From assembly GCA_017624715.1 (NCBI GenBank), contig JAGAMN010000043.1, positions 1-64,000 on the forward strand: a stretch of DNA of 64,000 nt, given 5' to 3'. The notes beneath the pieces were generated by a model that was not told where the DNA came from, did no database searches, and saw nothing but the letters and a program-made list of their open reading frames with translations. Made by a program: the position numbers and the translations under genes. Source of the stretch: Oscillospiraceae bacterium (lineage in GTDB: Bacteria > Bacillota > Clostridia > Oscillospirales > Oscillospiraceae). Shown one piece after another: positions 44,157 to 53,638 of this stretch (positions within the stretch are counted from its first letter, which is position 1; each line of letters begins with the position of its first letter).

Positions 44157-46400
44157 ATGGGAAGAAAAATAAAGTCGATTGCGCAGCTGGCCGTACCATA
44201 TGTACTGATCGCAATTTTGCCGATTCTGTCTATTCTTGCCCTGTGTGGCTATATTGTTGGGAGCTATACCCAAACCATTCTGGAAGAACAGAACGCAAGC
44301 CTTGCTGTGGCGGTAGACCGCGTTGACGAGAAGCTGAGCCTTTTGGAAAGTGAAGCCTTCCTTTTAACTGTCAGGGACGAGTTCCAAGAGTATTGTCATA
44401 GGCAGTATGTTGGTGAACCCAACGAGATTTTGGCTTGCAATGATGTGCAAAAGCTGTTTCACAGCTATGCCCGGAATACCGAAGTAGCAGAGATTTATTT
44501 TTACGATAGCCAGTGCGGTCGGATTATTTCGTCGAACACAACCATGAATAATGGAGAAATGTTCTTTGAATATCTGTATCGGCCGAACGAAAAGACACCG
44601 AAGGAATGTATTTCAGCGTTGTATAATGCCGGCGATGGGTTCGCTTATTCCCAGGTGCAGCAGGTTCAGCTTGGTTCCATTAAAAGAAATGTGATTGAAA
44701 TCCGTTGGACAATTAATGTGGGAGGCGTTGCCAAGGTTCCTTCTCAGTTGGTAATGGCCATTGATACGGACAAGCTGTTCGCGGATTTCTATAGTGTAGT
44801 TAGTAAAGGCGGCACATTCCGCATCTACTACGGTGATCAATTACTTCTGAGCAGCGGAGCGCGGAATGCTCACGATTTCGGGGAACTTCCGACGGAGAAA
44901 CTCGCACAGCTGTCGCAGGAAAAAGGAGCGCCCTACGGAGCGCAGTATAAGCTGAACAAGCATTTGCGTGCGGAATTTTTTTACCCGAATTTGCCTCAGG
45001 CTGGAGAAAACAAAGCTTTGGTGGAGTATCTTCTGGTGGCCATTGGTATCCCGGCGCTGGTGTGCGTCGGCATGTGCATCCTGTTTACCCACAAAAACCA
45101 CCGCAGAATTTCGGAAATCCTGGGATTGCTGCGCGGTGAAGATCCTGCAGACGAATTGCTGAAAACGTCCCGGTCCGTCAACTATAAGCTGATCAGTCAG
45201 TACGCCCGACATGTGGTGGCAAAGAACAGTGACTACCGGACGGAACTGCATGAGATCCACGCCACCCACAAGGTCAGCGTTTTGACCCGGTTGATACAGA
45301 ATGCCTACCGCAGCCAGGAAGAAATGCGCAAAGCACTGGATAAAGAACAGCTTCTGATCCGGGAGGAAAACTGTGTGGCGTTTTGCGTACAGTTTGACGA
45401 AATCTGCAACGAATTGTTTACAGCCGGAAATGTGTCGGTTCGGGACATGATAGCCAGTCTGCTGCGTACCCAAACGGTTGCAAAGGTGGAAGTGCTGAAT
45501 AATCTTCCCAACCAAATTGTGGCGATTATGGCAGTGGATGAAGCCCCGGATGCAATGGTGGAGGATGTGATTTCCCTGCTTAATGTCCGGGTAGCATATC
45601 AGTATGGTACGACATTGCTTATCGGCGTAGGTGAAGTAGTGCCCAGCATTTATGAGATCGCCCACTCCTATGAACAGGCCAGGGAAGTGATTCGCTACAA
45701 CGAAAGTACCGGAAAAAATATCCGACGTTTTGCGCAGATAGAAGCATCGGAAGTGGTTGCCTTCTATCCGGTGAGCGCTGACGAAAAAATTGCAAATTAT
45801 ATGACCGCTGGGCGGGCAGAGGACGCCAAAAATGTGATCCGAAGCATCTATCTGGAGAATTTCCACGACCACGCAAAGCTGCTGTCCCTGGATGCGATTC
45901 AGAGCATCCGTTACCGGGTGGCAAGCGCTGTTACCAGCACGGCGGAAAAGCAGGGCGTGCCTGTCCCGGAGAAAGCAAGCACCCTGCATAATGAGAATAA
46001 TATCAAGCAGTTCTTTGTGGCGCTGACGGAGATCGTAGATCAGATCACAGCAGCCATCGCATCCAAAAAGAATAATTCTCAGAATATTTTGGCAGTACGG
46101 GTTCGGGAATATATCCAGGAGCGTTACGCCGACAGCGCCTTGTCCATTCGACAGATCGCTGGGGAATTCGGGTTCCATGAGAACTATGTTTCCAACCTCT
46201 ACAAGGAAGAATACGGCGAAAATCTTTCGGCGGCGATTGAGAAATTGCGTATCAATAAAGCAAGCCTTTTGCTGGAAACCACCGATCTGCGCATCGGCGA
46301 GGTGGCCGAAGCGGTGGGTTATTCGTCCGATTCCAGTTTTCGGCGTGCATTTAAGAAAATATCTGGCATTTCCCCTGTTGACTACCGCAACTGTCATTGA
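44157..46400 (+). CDS. Membrane-anchored AraC-type sensor-regulator
   Basis: A 747-residue one-component regulator. TM1 is at about 11-33, an extracellular sensor region spans about 34-280, TM2 is at about 284-304, a cytoplasmic linker follows, and a C-terminal AraC domain lies at about 643-747 (IRQIAGEFGFHENYVSNLYKEEYGEN; VAEAVGYSSDSSFRRAFKKISGISPVDYR). The start at 44157 has AAAGGAGG 8 nt upstream. It lies 35 nt after MBL copy 3 and probably senses extracellular glycan products and controls this island. Confidence 0.88.
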   Translation: MGRKIKSIAQLAVPYVLIAILPILSILALCGYIVGSYTQTILEEQNASLAVAVDRVDEKLSLLESEAFLLTVRDEFQEYCHRQYVGEPNEILACNDVQKLFHSYARNTEVAEIYFYDSQCGRIISSNTTMNNGEMFFEYLYRPNEKTPKECISALYNAGDGFAYSQVQQVQLGSIKRNVIEIRWTINVGGVAKVPSQLVMAIDTDKLFADFYSVVSKGGTFRIYYGDQLLLSSGARNAHDFGELPTEKLAQLSQEKGAPYGAQYKLNKHLRAEFFYPNLPQAGENKALVEYLLVAIGIPALVCVGMCILFTHKNHRRISEILGLLRGEDPADELLKTSRSVNYKLISQYARHVVAKNSDYRTELHEIHATHKVSVLTRLIQNAYRSQEEMRKALDKEQLLIREENCVAFCVQFDEICNELFTAGNVSVRDMIASLLRTQTVAKVEVLNNLPNQIVAIMAVDEAPDAMVEDVISLLNVRVAYQYGTTLLIGVGEVVPSIYEIAHSYEQAREVIRYNESTGKNIRRFAQIEASEVVAFYPVSADEKIANYMTAGRAEDAKNVIRSIYLENFHDHAKLLSLDAIQSIRYRVASAVTSTAEKQGVPVPEKASTLHNENNIKQFFVALTEIVDQITAAIASKKNNSQNILAVRVREYIQERYADSALSIRQIAGEFGFHENYVSNLYKEEYGENLSAAIEKLRINKASLLLETTDLRIGEVAEAVGYSSDSSFRRAFKKISGISPVDYRNCH

Positions 46401-46459
46401 TACAATATAGGGTGAAATAAGATTCATTTCATCAAACGGATATTGGCAAGGAGGTTATT

Positions 46460-47299
46460 ATGGCAAGTATGTTTATGCGCTTCCCCGGCGGCAAAGTAAA
46501 GGTCGTGACCTTGAGCTACGACGACAATGTTGAGGCGGATGTAAGACTTGTGCAAACCATGAAGAAGTACGGTCTGAAAGGCACCTTCAACATCAACAGC
46601 GGACAGTTTCCCCCCGAAGGCTCCGTGGGCTCTATGGGCTGCGGCCATCGCCGCTTGACGGTAAAGCAATCCACCGAGCTGCACAAAGACAGCGGAATGG
46701 AGATCGCCTGCCACGGCGTGACCCACCCGTTCCTGGATCACCTGCCTGCCAGCGTCTGTGTCCAGGAAGTCCTGGAGGACAGAAAACGTCTGGAAGAGAT
46801 TTACGGCGGCATTGTAAGAGGCCTGGCATATCCCTTCGGTACATACAATGACGATGTGGTGGCAGCGCTGAAGGCTTGCGGCATTGCCTATGCAAGAGCG
46901 GTCGTTTCCACCGAGAAGTTCGATCTTCCTTCTGACTGGCTGCGTTGGGCAGGCACTTGCCATCACGGCAATCCCAAGCTCATGAAGCTGGCACAGCGTT
47001 TTGTGGAAGACAAGCGGAACTGGACACCCATGGTGTTCTATCTGTGGGGCCACAGCTACGAATTTGACGATAACGATAACTGGAACATCATCGAGGAATT
47101 CGGTGAGTATATCGGTGGCCGTGAGGATATCTGGTATGCCACCAACATTGAAATCTACGACTATGTTACCGCCTGGAAGCAGATGATCTACAGCGCTGAC
47201 GGTAGCGTCGCCTATAACCCCACCAACACAGAACTCTTTATCAAGACTGCAGCCGGCGTGTTTAGCCTGTTGCCCGGAGAAACCAAGAAAATTTTATAA
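46460..47299 (+). CDS. Polysaccharide deacetylase-like (CE4) protein
   Basis: A 279-residue NodB/CE4-type protein without a signal peptide. Motif 1 appears as LSYDDNVEAD and motif 2 as HGVTHP; a later motif is GLAYPFGTYNDD. The first motif has the usual TFDD changed to SYDD. It may remove an acetyl group from an imported oligosaccharide. It opens a gene run with an HpaI-type aldolase 18 nt downstream. Confidence 0.82.
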   Translation: MASMFMRFPGGKVKVVTLSYDDNVEADVRLVQTMKKYGLKGTFNINSGQFPPEGSVGSMGCGHRRLTVKQSTELHKDSGMEIACHGVTHPFLDHLPASVCVQEVLEDRKRLEEIYGGIVRGLAYPFGTYNDDVVAALKACGIAYARAVVSTEKFDLPSDWLRWAGTCHHGNPKLMKLAQRFVEDKRNWTPMVFYLWGHSYEFDDNDNWNIIEEFGEYIGGREDIWYATNIEIYDYVTAWKQMIYSADGSVAYNPTNTELFIKTAAGVFSLLPGETKKIL

Positions 47300-47317
47300 G
47301 AAATGGAGTTAAGAACC

Positions 47318-48082
47318 ATGAACAAGTACGAAAGACTGGCCGCCAAGCTGGCCAACAGAGAAAAAGTAGTCGGCACCACCATGTCCATGCTCAACAGCCC
47401 CTTGCTGCTGGAGCAGATGAACCGTGATGATCTGGACTTTGTGCTGCTGGATGGTGAGCACGGCGTGTTTAACACCGAAAACTCCATCCCCATGTTCCAG
47501 ATTGCCCGTTTGATGGGTCTGCCCATTTTCTATCGCGTGCAGGATACCAAGTACCACCTGATCGCCAAGACCATTGACATGGGCGCTGACGGTGTCATGA
47601 TCCCCAGAACTGAGAGCCTGGAGCAGCTGAAGGACGCGATCGATGCGCTGCTGTTTTATCCCGCAGGCCGTAAGGGCTGCGGCGGTCACGGCCAGTGGCG
47701 TGCCGGTGAAGCCTTCGACGACTTCGGTAAGACCCGCTTCCTGATGCCCCAGATCGAGTCCCAGGAGGGTATCGACCTGCTGCCTAAGATGCTGGAAACC
47801 TATGGCGAGTACATCAGCGCTGTTATGATCGGACCTTACGATCTGTCTGTTATGCTGGGCACTCCCAAGCAGATCGGCACTCCCGTCATGATGGAGGCTA
47901 TCCAGAAGATCTTTGACATCAGCAACAGCTACGGTAAGTCCTGCGGCATCTTCTGCGACAACGAAGTGCTGGCACAGAAGTATCGCGACATGGGCTGCAA
48001 TGTGCTGTGGACCGCTACCGACAAGGACTTCTTCCTGAAGGGCTATCGGGAAGAGATGGATGTCCTGGCAAATATCAAGTAA
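47318..48082 (+). CDS. HpcH/HpaI-family class II aldolase
   Basis: A 254-residue pyruvate-type aldolase of the HpcH/HpaI (2-keto-3-deoxy-L-rhamnonate aldolase-like) family, seen in LLDGEHG, RVQDTKYHLIAKTIDMGADGVMIPRTES and IGPYDLS. It splits 2-keto-3-deoxy acids into pyruvate and an aldehyde. The start at 47318 is set by GGAG 9 nt upstream. It is followed by a 2-hydroxyacid dehydrogenase that could reduce or oxidise a product. Confidence 0.87.
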   Translation: MNKYERLAAKLANREKVVGTTMSMLNSPLLLEQMNRDDLDFVLLDGEHGVFNTENSIPMFQIARLMGLPIFYRVQDTKYHLIAKTIDMGADGVMIPRTESLEQLKDAIDALLFYPAGRKGCGGHGQWRAGEAFDDFGKTRFLMPQIESQEGIDLLPKMLETYGEYISAVMIGPYDLSVMLGTPKQIGTPVMMEAIQKIFDISNSYGKSCGIFCDNEVLAQKYRDMGCNVLWTATDKDFFLKGYREEMDVLANIK

Positions 48083-48099
48083 TAGGGGAGGATATATCA

Positions 48100-49059
48100 A
48101 TGAAAATTGTAATTTTGGATCACCCCCGGGAGAATCCCGGCGAAATCGACTGGAGCGAATTTGAAAAATACGGCGAAGTGACCCGTTACGCAAGAACCAT
48201 GCCTGAGCAGGTTGTCGAGCGCATCGGTGATGCTGAAGTCGTGTTCCTGAACAAGACCGTGGTCACCAAGGAAGACCTGGAAAAGTGCCCCAATGTGAAG
48301 TTTATCAGCGTTATCGCTACCGGTTACAACACTGTGGACTTCAAGGCCGCTGCCCAGATGGGCATTCCCGTTGCCAACGTACCTTCCTACGGCACTGAGG
48401 GCATCGGCCAGCACGCCATTGCTCTGCTGCTGGAGATCACCAACCATGTTGCCCACCACGATGCAGAAGTCCGCAAGGGCAGAAAGAACGGCCCCGGCGA
48501 CTGGTGCTTCTGGGATTACCCCAGCATCGAACTGGAGAACAAGGTCATGGGTATCATCGGTCTGGGCCGTATCGGTCAGATCACTTCCCGTGTTGCTCAG
48601 GCTTTCGGTATGAAGGTCCTGGCTTATGACCAGTATCAGAACCCCAACTTGATCAACGAGAACTGTCAGTATGCTGACCTGGATACCGTTCTGTCGAATG
48701 CTGATGTGATCGCTCTGCACTGCCCCCTGTTCGCTGAGACTGAGAATATGATCAACAAGGACACCATCGCAAAAATGAAGGACGGCGTTATCATTATCAA
48801 CAACAGCCGTGGCGCACTGGTGGTGGAAGAGGATCTGGCCGACGCTCTGAAGTCCGGCAAGGTCTATGCCGCAGGCCTGGATGCAGTCCGTGACGAGCCC
48901 ATCGCAATGGACAATCCTCTCTTAAGCTGCCCCAACGTGTTCTTCACCCCCCACATCAGCTGGTCCGCCCTGGAGGGCAGACAGCGCCTGGTGTCCTACT
49001 CCCTGGATAATCTGAAGGCCTACCTGTCCGGCAACCCCACCAATGTTGTGAATATGTAA
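48100..49059 (+). CDS. D-2-hydroxyacid dehydrogenase
   Basis: A 319-residue NAD-dependent dehydrogenase with the cofactor loop IGLGRIG and the C-terminal catalytic block FTPHISWSALEGR. An Arg/Glu/His catalytic set is expected in the family. The start at 48100 is set by GGGGAGG. It probably acts on glycerate, lactate-like or deoxy-sugar-derived hydroxy acids of the same pathway; the substrate is not determined. Confidence 0.88.
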   Translation: MKIVILDHPRENPGEIDWSEFEKYGEVTRYARTMPEQVVERIGDAEVVFLNKTVVTKEDLEKCPNVKFISVIATGYNTVDFKAAAQMGIPVANVPSYGTEGIGQHAIALLLEITNHVAHHDAEVRKGRKNGPGDWCFWDYPSIELENKVMGIIGLGRIGQITSRVAQAFGMKVLAYDQYQNPNLINENCQYADLDTVLSNADVIALHCPLFAETENMINKDTIAKMKDGVIIINNSRGALVVEEDLADALKSGKVYAAGLDAVRDEPIAMDNPLLSCPNVFFTPHISWSALEGRQRLVSYSLDNLKAYLSGNPTNVVNM

Positions 49060-49071
49060 GGAGAAACGATT

Positions 49072-50067
49072 ATGAAGTACGGTAAGATCGAAGGACTGAA
49101 TAAGAAGGTTTCCAAGCTGGTATTTGGTACCGCCACCCCCAAGCTGTTCGCTGCTGTTGCTCCCGGTGCCGGCGATGCTGAAAAGCAGGCTGCATTTGAG
49201 TTGCTGGATCAGATCTATGCTGCCGGCATCAATACCTTTGACTGCGCCCACCACTACGGTGAAGAAATCACCGGTATGTGGATGGATGAGCGTGGCATTC
49301 GTGACGAGTGCGTCATCATTACCAAGTGCGCCCACCCCAACCAGTGGAGAGCCCGCGTCACCGACTATGATATGCTTTCCGATGCCCATGACTCCCTGGC
49401 TAAGCTGAACACCGACTGCATCGACATTTACATGCTGCACCGCGACGATCAGAATGCCGACATCGGCATGATCGTGGAAACCATGAACCGCCTGTACAAT
49501 GAAGGCAAGGTCAAGGTCTTCGGTGGCTCCAACTGGACCCATCAGCGCATCGAGCAGGCCAATGCGTATGCTGCCAAGCACGGCCTGGAGCCTTTCCGTG
49601 TTTCCAGCCCCAACTTTGGTCTGGCCGAGCAGGTTACTGACCCCTGGCGCTGCGATGCTAAGTTCAGCGACCCCTGCGTCACCATTTCCGGTCCCGAGAA
49701 TGAGGACGCAAGAGCCTGGTATGCCAAGAACAATATGCCTGTGTTTGCTTACTCCAGCCTGGCAAGAGGCTTCTTCTCCGGTGCATTCAAGAGCAGTAAC
49801 CCCGAGGATGCCAAGAAGATCATGGACGAGCCCGGTATCATCGGCTACTACTGCGACAGCAACCTGGAGCGTCTGAGAAGATGTGAAGAACTGGCTGAGA
49901 AGAAGGGCATTACTGTCGCCCAGGCAGCTATGGCTTGGATCTACAACCAGAAGTTCGACGTGTTCGCACTGTCCAGCCCTGTAACCCAGGGCCAGATCGA
50001 CCAGAACATCGCTGCTATCGAGATCGAACTGACCGACGAAGAAGTTGCTTGGCTGAACCTGCAGTAA
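49072..50067 (+). CDS. Aldo/keto reductase
   Basis: A 331-residue AKR with DCAHHYGEE (catalytic Asp/Tyr), KCAHPN (Lys), DIYMLHRDD (His) and a C-terminal NADPH site (EELAEKKGITVAQAAMAWIYNQ). It would interconvert a sugar aldehyde or ketone and an alcohol. It lies 12 nt after the dehydrogenase gene and 12 nt before the MBL gene. Confidence 0.9.
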   Translation: MKYGKIEGLNKKVSKLVFGTATPKLFAAVAPGAGDAEKQAAFELLDQIYAAGINTFDCAHHYGEEITGMWMDERGIRDECVIITKCAHPNQWRARVTDYDMLSDAHDSLAKLNTDCIDIYMLHRDDQNADIGMIVETMNRLYNEGKVKVFGGSNWTHQRIEQANAYAAKHGLEPFRVSSPNFGLAEQVTDPWRCDAKFSDPCVTISGPENEDARAWYAKNNMPVFAYSSLARGFFSGAFKSSNPEDAKKIMDEPGIIGYYCDSNLERLRRCEELAEKKGITVAQAAMAWIYNQKFDVFALSSPVTQGQIDQNIAAIEIELTDEEVAWLNLQ

Positions 50068-50079
50068 GGAGAAAACACT

Positions 50080-50880
50080 ATGGCTGTGAAACCCTGGGTT
50101 GGCGCATTTCCGCCCTTCCGTATCTTTGGTAATCTGTATTTCGTGGGCACGGAGCCGGCTTCTACCCATATCGTGGACACCGGTGACGGCCTGATTATGT
50201 TCGACAGTGGCTATCAGCATTCGCTGTACCTGGTTATTGACGGCATGCACCGGCTGGGCTTGGATCCCAAGAATCTAAAGTATATTTTCCACACCCACGG
50301 TCATATTGATCACTTGGGTGCTACCAGAGCATTGGTAGAGCTGACCGGCGCAAAGACCGTATTGGGTCTTGCAGACCGGCAGTACGCCAATGGCGAGCTG
50401 GATCTGACTTACGCCAAGGAATTGAAGATGGAATATACCGAGGTCTTTGAGCCGGACATCCTGTGGACTGACGGCGACAGCATGACCATCGGTAATACCA
50501 CCGTTACCTGTGTTGCCACCCCTGGTCATACCCCCGGTGCGCTTTCCTATTTCTTCAATGTGACCGATGGCGAGAAGACCTATCGCGCAGGCCTCCACGG
50601 CGGTATGGGTATCAATACCATGTGCCGCAGCTTCCTGGAAAAGTATGATCTGCCTTTCTCCCTCCGGGAGGATTTCAAGAAGGCCATGGATCGTCTTTGC
50701 GAAGAAAAGGTGGATATCTTCCTGGGTAACCACATGCAGCATAACCACACCTCCGAGCGCTACAAGCTGGTGGCGGCAGGGGATAAAGAAGCATTTGTCC
50801 ATCCGGAAGAATGGGCAGAGTATGCCATTTGGGCTAAGAACAATCTGATCCAAATGGAGCAGAAAGAAAATAATCAGTAA
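50080..50880 (+). CDS. Metallo-beta-lactamase fold hydrolase
   Basis: A 266-residue cytoplasmic MBL protein with HTHGHIDHLGA (about 70-79) and CVATPGHTPG. It is only distantly related to the MBL proteins at 39247-44121. It ends a five-gene run, followed by a strong hairpin. A lactonase or thioesterase role is possible but unproven. Confidence 0.85.
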   Translation: MAVKPWVGAFPPFRIFGNLYFVGTEPASTHIVDTGDGLIMFDSGYQHSLYLVIDGMHRLGLDPKNLKYIFHTHGHIDHLGATRALVELTGAKTVLGLADRQYANGELDLTYAKELKMEYTEVFEPDILWTDGDSMTIGNTTVTCVATPGHTPGALSYFFNVTDGEKTYRAGLHGGMGINTMCRSFLEKYDLPFSLREDFKKAMDRLCEEKVDIFLGNHMQHNHTSERYKLVAAGDKEAFVHPEEWAEYAIWAKNNLIQMEQKENNQ

Positions 50881-50886
50881 TTGTAA

Positions 50887-50930
50887 CGGAACGGTGAAGG
50901 CCGGTATTTGACCGGCTTTCGCCTGTTCCG
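50887..50930 (+). other. Long intercistronic hairpin
   Basis: CGGAAC...GTTCCG encloses GGTGAAGGCCGGT and ACCGGCTTTCGCC, giving about 19 paired bases with G-U pairs and one bulge. No T-tract follows. It marks the boundary between two gene groups and may control decay or attenuation. Confidence 0.65.
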
Positions 50931-50960
50931 CGTAAGCATTTTTACACAAAGAGGGATTTT

Positions 50961-51731
50961 ATGGAGTTTTTCAGCGGTCGTGGTGCCAAATTTTATGAGT
51001 TTTCCGTCAAATTGATGGAACTGATGTGGTTAAATTTTCTGGTATTTATCACCAGTTTGCCGATCTTTACCATCGGTGCATCTTTCTCTGCCATGCACAA
51101 GGTTCTGGTGCAGATCTACCGGGATGAGGAGGAGCAGATCACCAGGACGTTTTTCTCCGCATTTAAAGAGAATTTCAAGCAGGCCACGCTGATTTGGCTG
51201 ATGTACCTGGGTGTTTTTGCAATTCTGACCCTGGACTATTGGGCGTTGAACTCGCTGAACAATGACAGCCTGAAGTATCTGAATCTATTGGTACCGGTGC
51301 TGGCTTTTATCGCCATTTTGAGCCTGTGCTGGGTGTTCGTGCTCCAGTCCCGGTATAAACTGACCATCAAGGATACCATCGTATTTTCCTTTACCCGGAT
51401 CATTGCGTTCCCGATCCGTACCTTAGGTATGGCGTTGACCCTCATTTTGCCGTTGTTGCTTGCCTACTATATGGCAACTCTGACGATCCTGGTTTTCCTT
51501 TTGGGTATTACGGTTCCTGGCATTTTGGGCACCTGTTTTTATAACCATGCCTTAAATGTCATGGAGGACGATTCCGAAAAAGTGCAACCTGAGACAGAAG
51601 ATGTCGAAGAGGAAGAAGACGACGAAGACTTCGATGAAGAGTACGAAGAGTACGAAGAGGAAGAAGATTTCTCCGAAGAAGATGACGAGGAATACATCGA
51701 AGAGGAAGAAAAATCCGAAGTGACTGAATAA
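50961..51731 (+). CDS. YesL/DUF624-like membrane protein with acidic tail
   Basis: A 256-residue membrane protein whose first ~200 residues match the DUF624/YesL family, found in sugar-uptake operons. It has about five hydrophobic segments and the motif SLPIFTIGASFSAMHKVL. The last ~55 residues are an extreme Glu/Asp tail (for example EEEEDDEDFDEEYEEYEEEE) that ordinary YesL proteins lack. The function of YesL is unknown. It begins a group with GH2, GH3 and a beta-helix enzyme. Confidence 0.82.
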   Translation: MEFFSGRGAKFYEFSVKLMELMWLNFLVFITSLPIFTIGASFSAMHKVLVQIYRDEEEQITRTFFSAFKENFKQATLIWLMYLGVFAILTLDYWALNSLNNDSLKYLNLLVPVLAFIAILSLCWVFVLQSRYKLTIKDTIVFSFTRIIAFPIRTLGMALTLILPLLLAYYMATLTILVFLLGITVPGILGTCFYNHALNVMEDDSEKVQPETEDVEEEEDDEDFDEEYEEYEEEEDFSEEDDEEYIEEEEKSEVTE

Positions 51732-51776
51732 GAGAATAATTGGTTTTGCCAAAGTATATAAAAAGGGGTAATAACA

Positions 51777-53615
51777 ATGAACAATCAAAATGTATTGCTT
51801 CCCAGACCTGAACATCCCCGCCCGGATTTCATGAGAGATACCTTTTACAACCTGAACGGAACCTGGCAGTTTGCCTTTGACGATGCAGATGTAGGCCTGG
51901 CAGAGGGCTGGTATCGCACCGGTTATCCGCTGGATAAGAATATTGTGGTGCCTTTCTGCTATCAGTGTGAAGCCAGCGGCATCGGCCCCAACGATGAGAT
52001 CCATCCTGTGATCTGGTACCGCCGGGGCTTTACCGTGCCTGCCGATATGCAGGGAAGACGAATTCTGCTGCGGTTCGGCGCCGTAGATTTCGAGGCTATG
52101 GTCTATGTGAACGGCCAGGCTGTGGGCGGTCATAAGGGCGGCTATACCCCCTTCGCCCTGGATATCACGCCCTTCCTGGTGGACGGTGAAAATGACCTGT
52201 GTGTCCGTGTTGTAGACCGTCCCGATCCTGTGCAGCCCCGTGGCAAGCAGAACTGGAACCGCGGCCTGATGGGCTGCTGGTATACCCCCACCAGCGGTAT
52301 CTGGCAGACTGTGTACCTGGAAGCTGTCAGCGACCTGTATGTAGAGTATGTACATATTACCCCCGATATCGACAAGGGCTTTGCTTACGCAGAGATCATG
52401 CTTAACCGCAAGCCCGATGAGAAGGTGTATGTGTCCCTGGATGTAAGCCTGCGGGGCAATCAGATTCGGGAGGTCATCGCCTCCACCGTAAACCGCAGCG
52501 TTGTGGTCACCATCGACATGAACATCAATGTTACCCATATTCCTGTGGAGCTGTGGAGTATTCGCAACCCCGCCCTTTACGATGTGAAGGTCAAGGTCAT
52601 CGGCGACGGTGAGCAGCTGGATATGGTGGATACCTACTTCGGTATGCGTAAGGTCGAGGTCCGTGACGGTGTTATTTATCTGAACAACAAGCGCCTGTAT
52701 CAGCGTCTGATCCTGGACCAGGGCTACTGGCCGGATACGCTGATCACACCTCCCAGCGACGAAGCCATTCAGGAAGACCTGAAGTGGACCATCAACTTTG
52801 GCTACAACGGTGCCCGTAAGCACCAGAAGGTGGAAGATCCCCGTTACTACTACTGGGCTGATAAAATGGGCGTCCTGGTCTGGGGTGAGTTGCCCAGCCC
52901 CTACGCCTATACCGATGAAACGGTGGAAAACCTCTCCGCTACCATGCTGGAGTTCATCCGCCGGGACTTCAACCACCCCTGTATCATTACCTGGGTGCCC
53001 CTGAACGAAAGCTGGGGCGTGCCCAATATTCTGAACAATCCCCGTCAGCAGAATACCGCTTCCATGCTGTACTTTATGACCAAGGCAGCCGACGGCACCA
53101 GACTTTGCTCCGGCAACGATGGTTGGGAGCAGATGCATACCGATATCTGTGCCCTGCATGACTACGCAGCCGAGAAGCGGATCCTGGACGAGCATTTTGG
53201 CGACCGGGAGTATGTGGAGCGCAGCACCTGCGATGCTCTGCGCTGCTATGCCGACGGCCATAAGACCAGCGGACACGAAGCTTTCATGGTCACCGAATTC
53301 GGTGGCATCGCTTTTGAAAACATCGGACCTCAGGGCGAGATGGGCGGTATGAATACTTGGGGCTACCATGGCAAGGTTACCGACGAAGAGGCCTTCTTCG
53401 CCCGGTTCAAGGAAGCTATGGACGCAATGGTGGAGATTCCCTACAACCAGGGCTACTGCTACACCCAGTTGACGGATGTCATGCAGGAGATCAACGGCTT
53501 GTTGACCCCCGACCGCAAGCCGAAAATGGATGTGGAAAAGGTACGACAGCTGAACCGTAACCCCGACTGGCATGGCGACCGGGATATGAAGGACGCAGTT
53601 GCTTCTGCCTGGTGA
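51777..53615 (+). CDS. Glycoside hydrolase family 2 protein
   Basis: A 612-residue GH2 enzyme with the sugar-binding jelly-roll domain (about 20-190), an Ig-like domain (about 190-290) and a TIM barrel (about 295-590). The acid/base is E411 (VPLNES) and the nucleophile is E507 (MVTEFGG). No signal peptide is visible, so it is intracellular. GH2 covers beta-galactosidase, beta-glucuronidase and others; the specificity is not clear. Confidence 0.9.
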   Translation: MNNQNVLLPRPEHPRPDFMRDTFYNLNGTWQFAFDDADVGLAEGWYRTGYPLDKNIVVPFCYQCEASGIGPNDEIHPVIWYRRGFTVPADMQGRRILLRFGAVDFEAMVYVNGQAVGGHKGGYTPFALDITPFLVDGENDLCVRVVDRPDPVQPRGKQNWNRGLMGCWYTPTSGIWQTVYLEAVSDLYVEYVHITPDIDKGFAYAEIMLNRKPDEKVYVSLDVSLRGNQIREVIASTVNRSVVVTIDMNINVTHIPVELWSIRNPALYDVKVKVIGDGEQLDMVDTYFGMRKVEVRDGVIYLNNKRLYQRLILDQGYWPDTLITPPSDEAIQEDLKWTINFGYNGARKHQKVEDPRYYYWADKMGVLVWGELPSPYAYTDETVENLSATMLEFIRRDFNHPCIITWVPLNESWGVPNILNNPRQQNTASMLYFMTKAADGTRLCSGNDGWEQMHTDICALHDYAAEKRILDEHFGDREYVERSTCDALRCYADGHKTSGHEAFMVTEFGGIAFENIGPQGEMGGMNTWGYHGKVTDEEAFFARFKEAMDAMVEIPYNQGYCYTQLTDVMQEINGLLTPDRKPKMDVEKVRQLNRNPDWHGDRDMKDAVASAW

Positions 53616-53638
53616 TTACTGAAACGGAGGAGAATCTG

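Noticed and set aside
51552..51784. Poly-serine open frames opposite the acidic tail
   Set aside because: They are the complement of the Glu/Asp codon run, not a gene.
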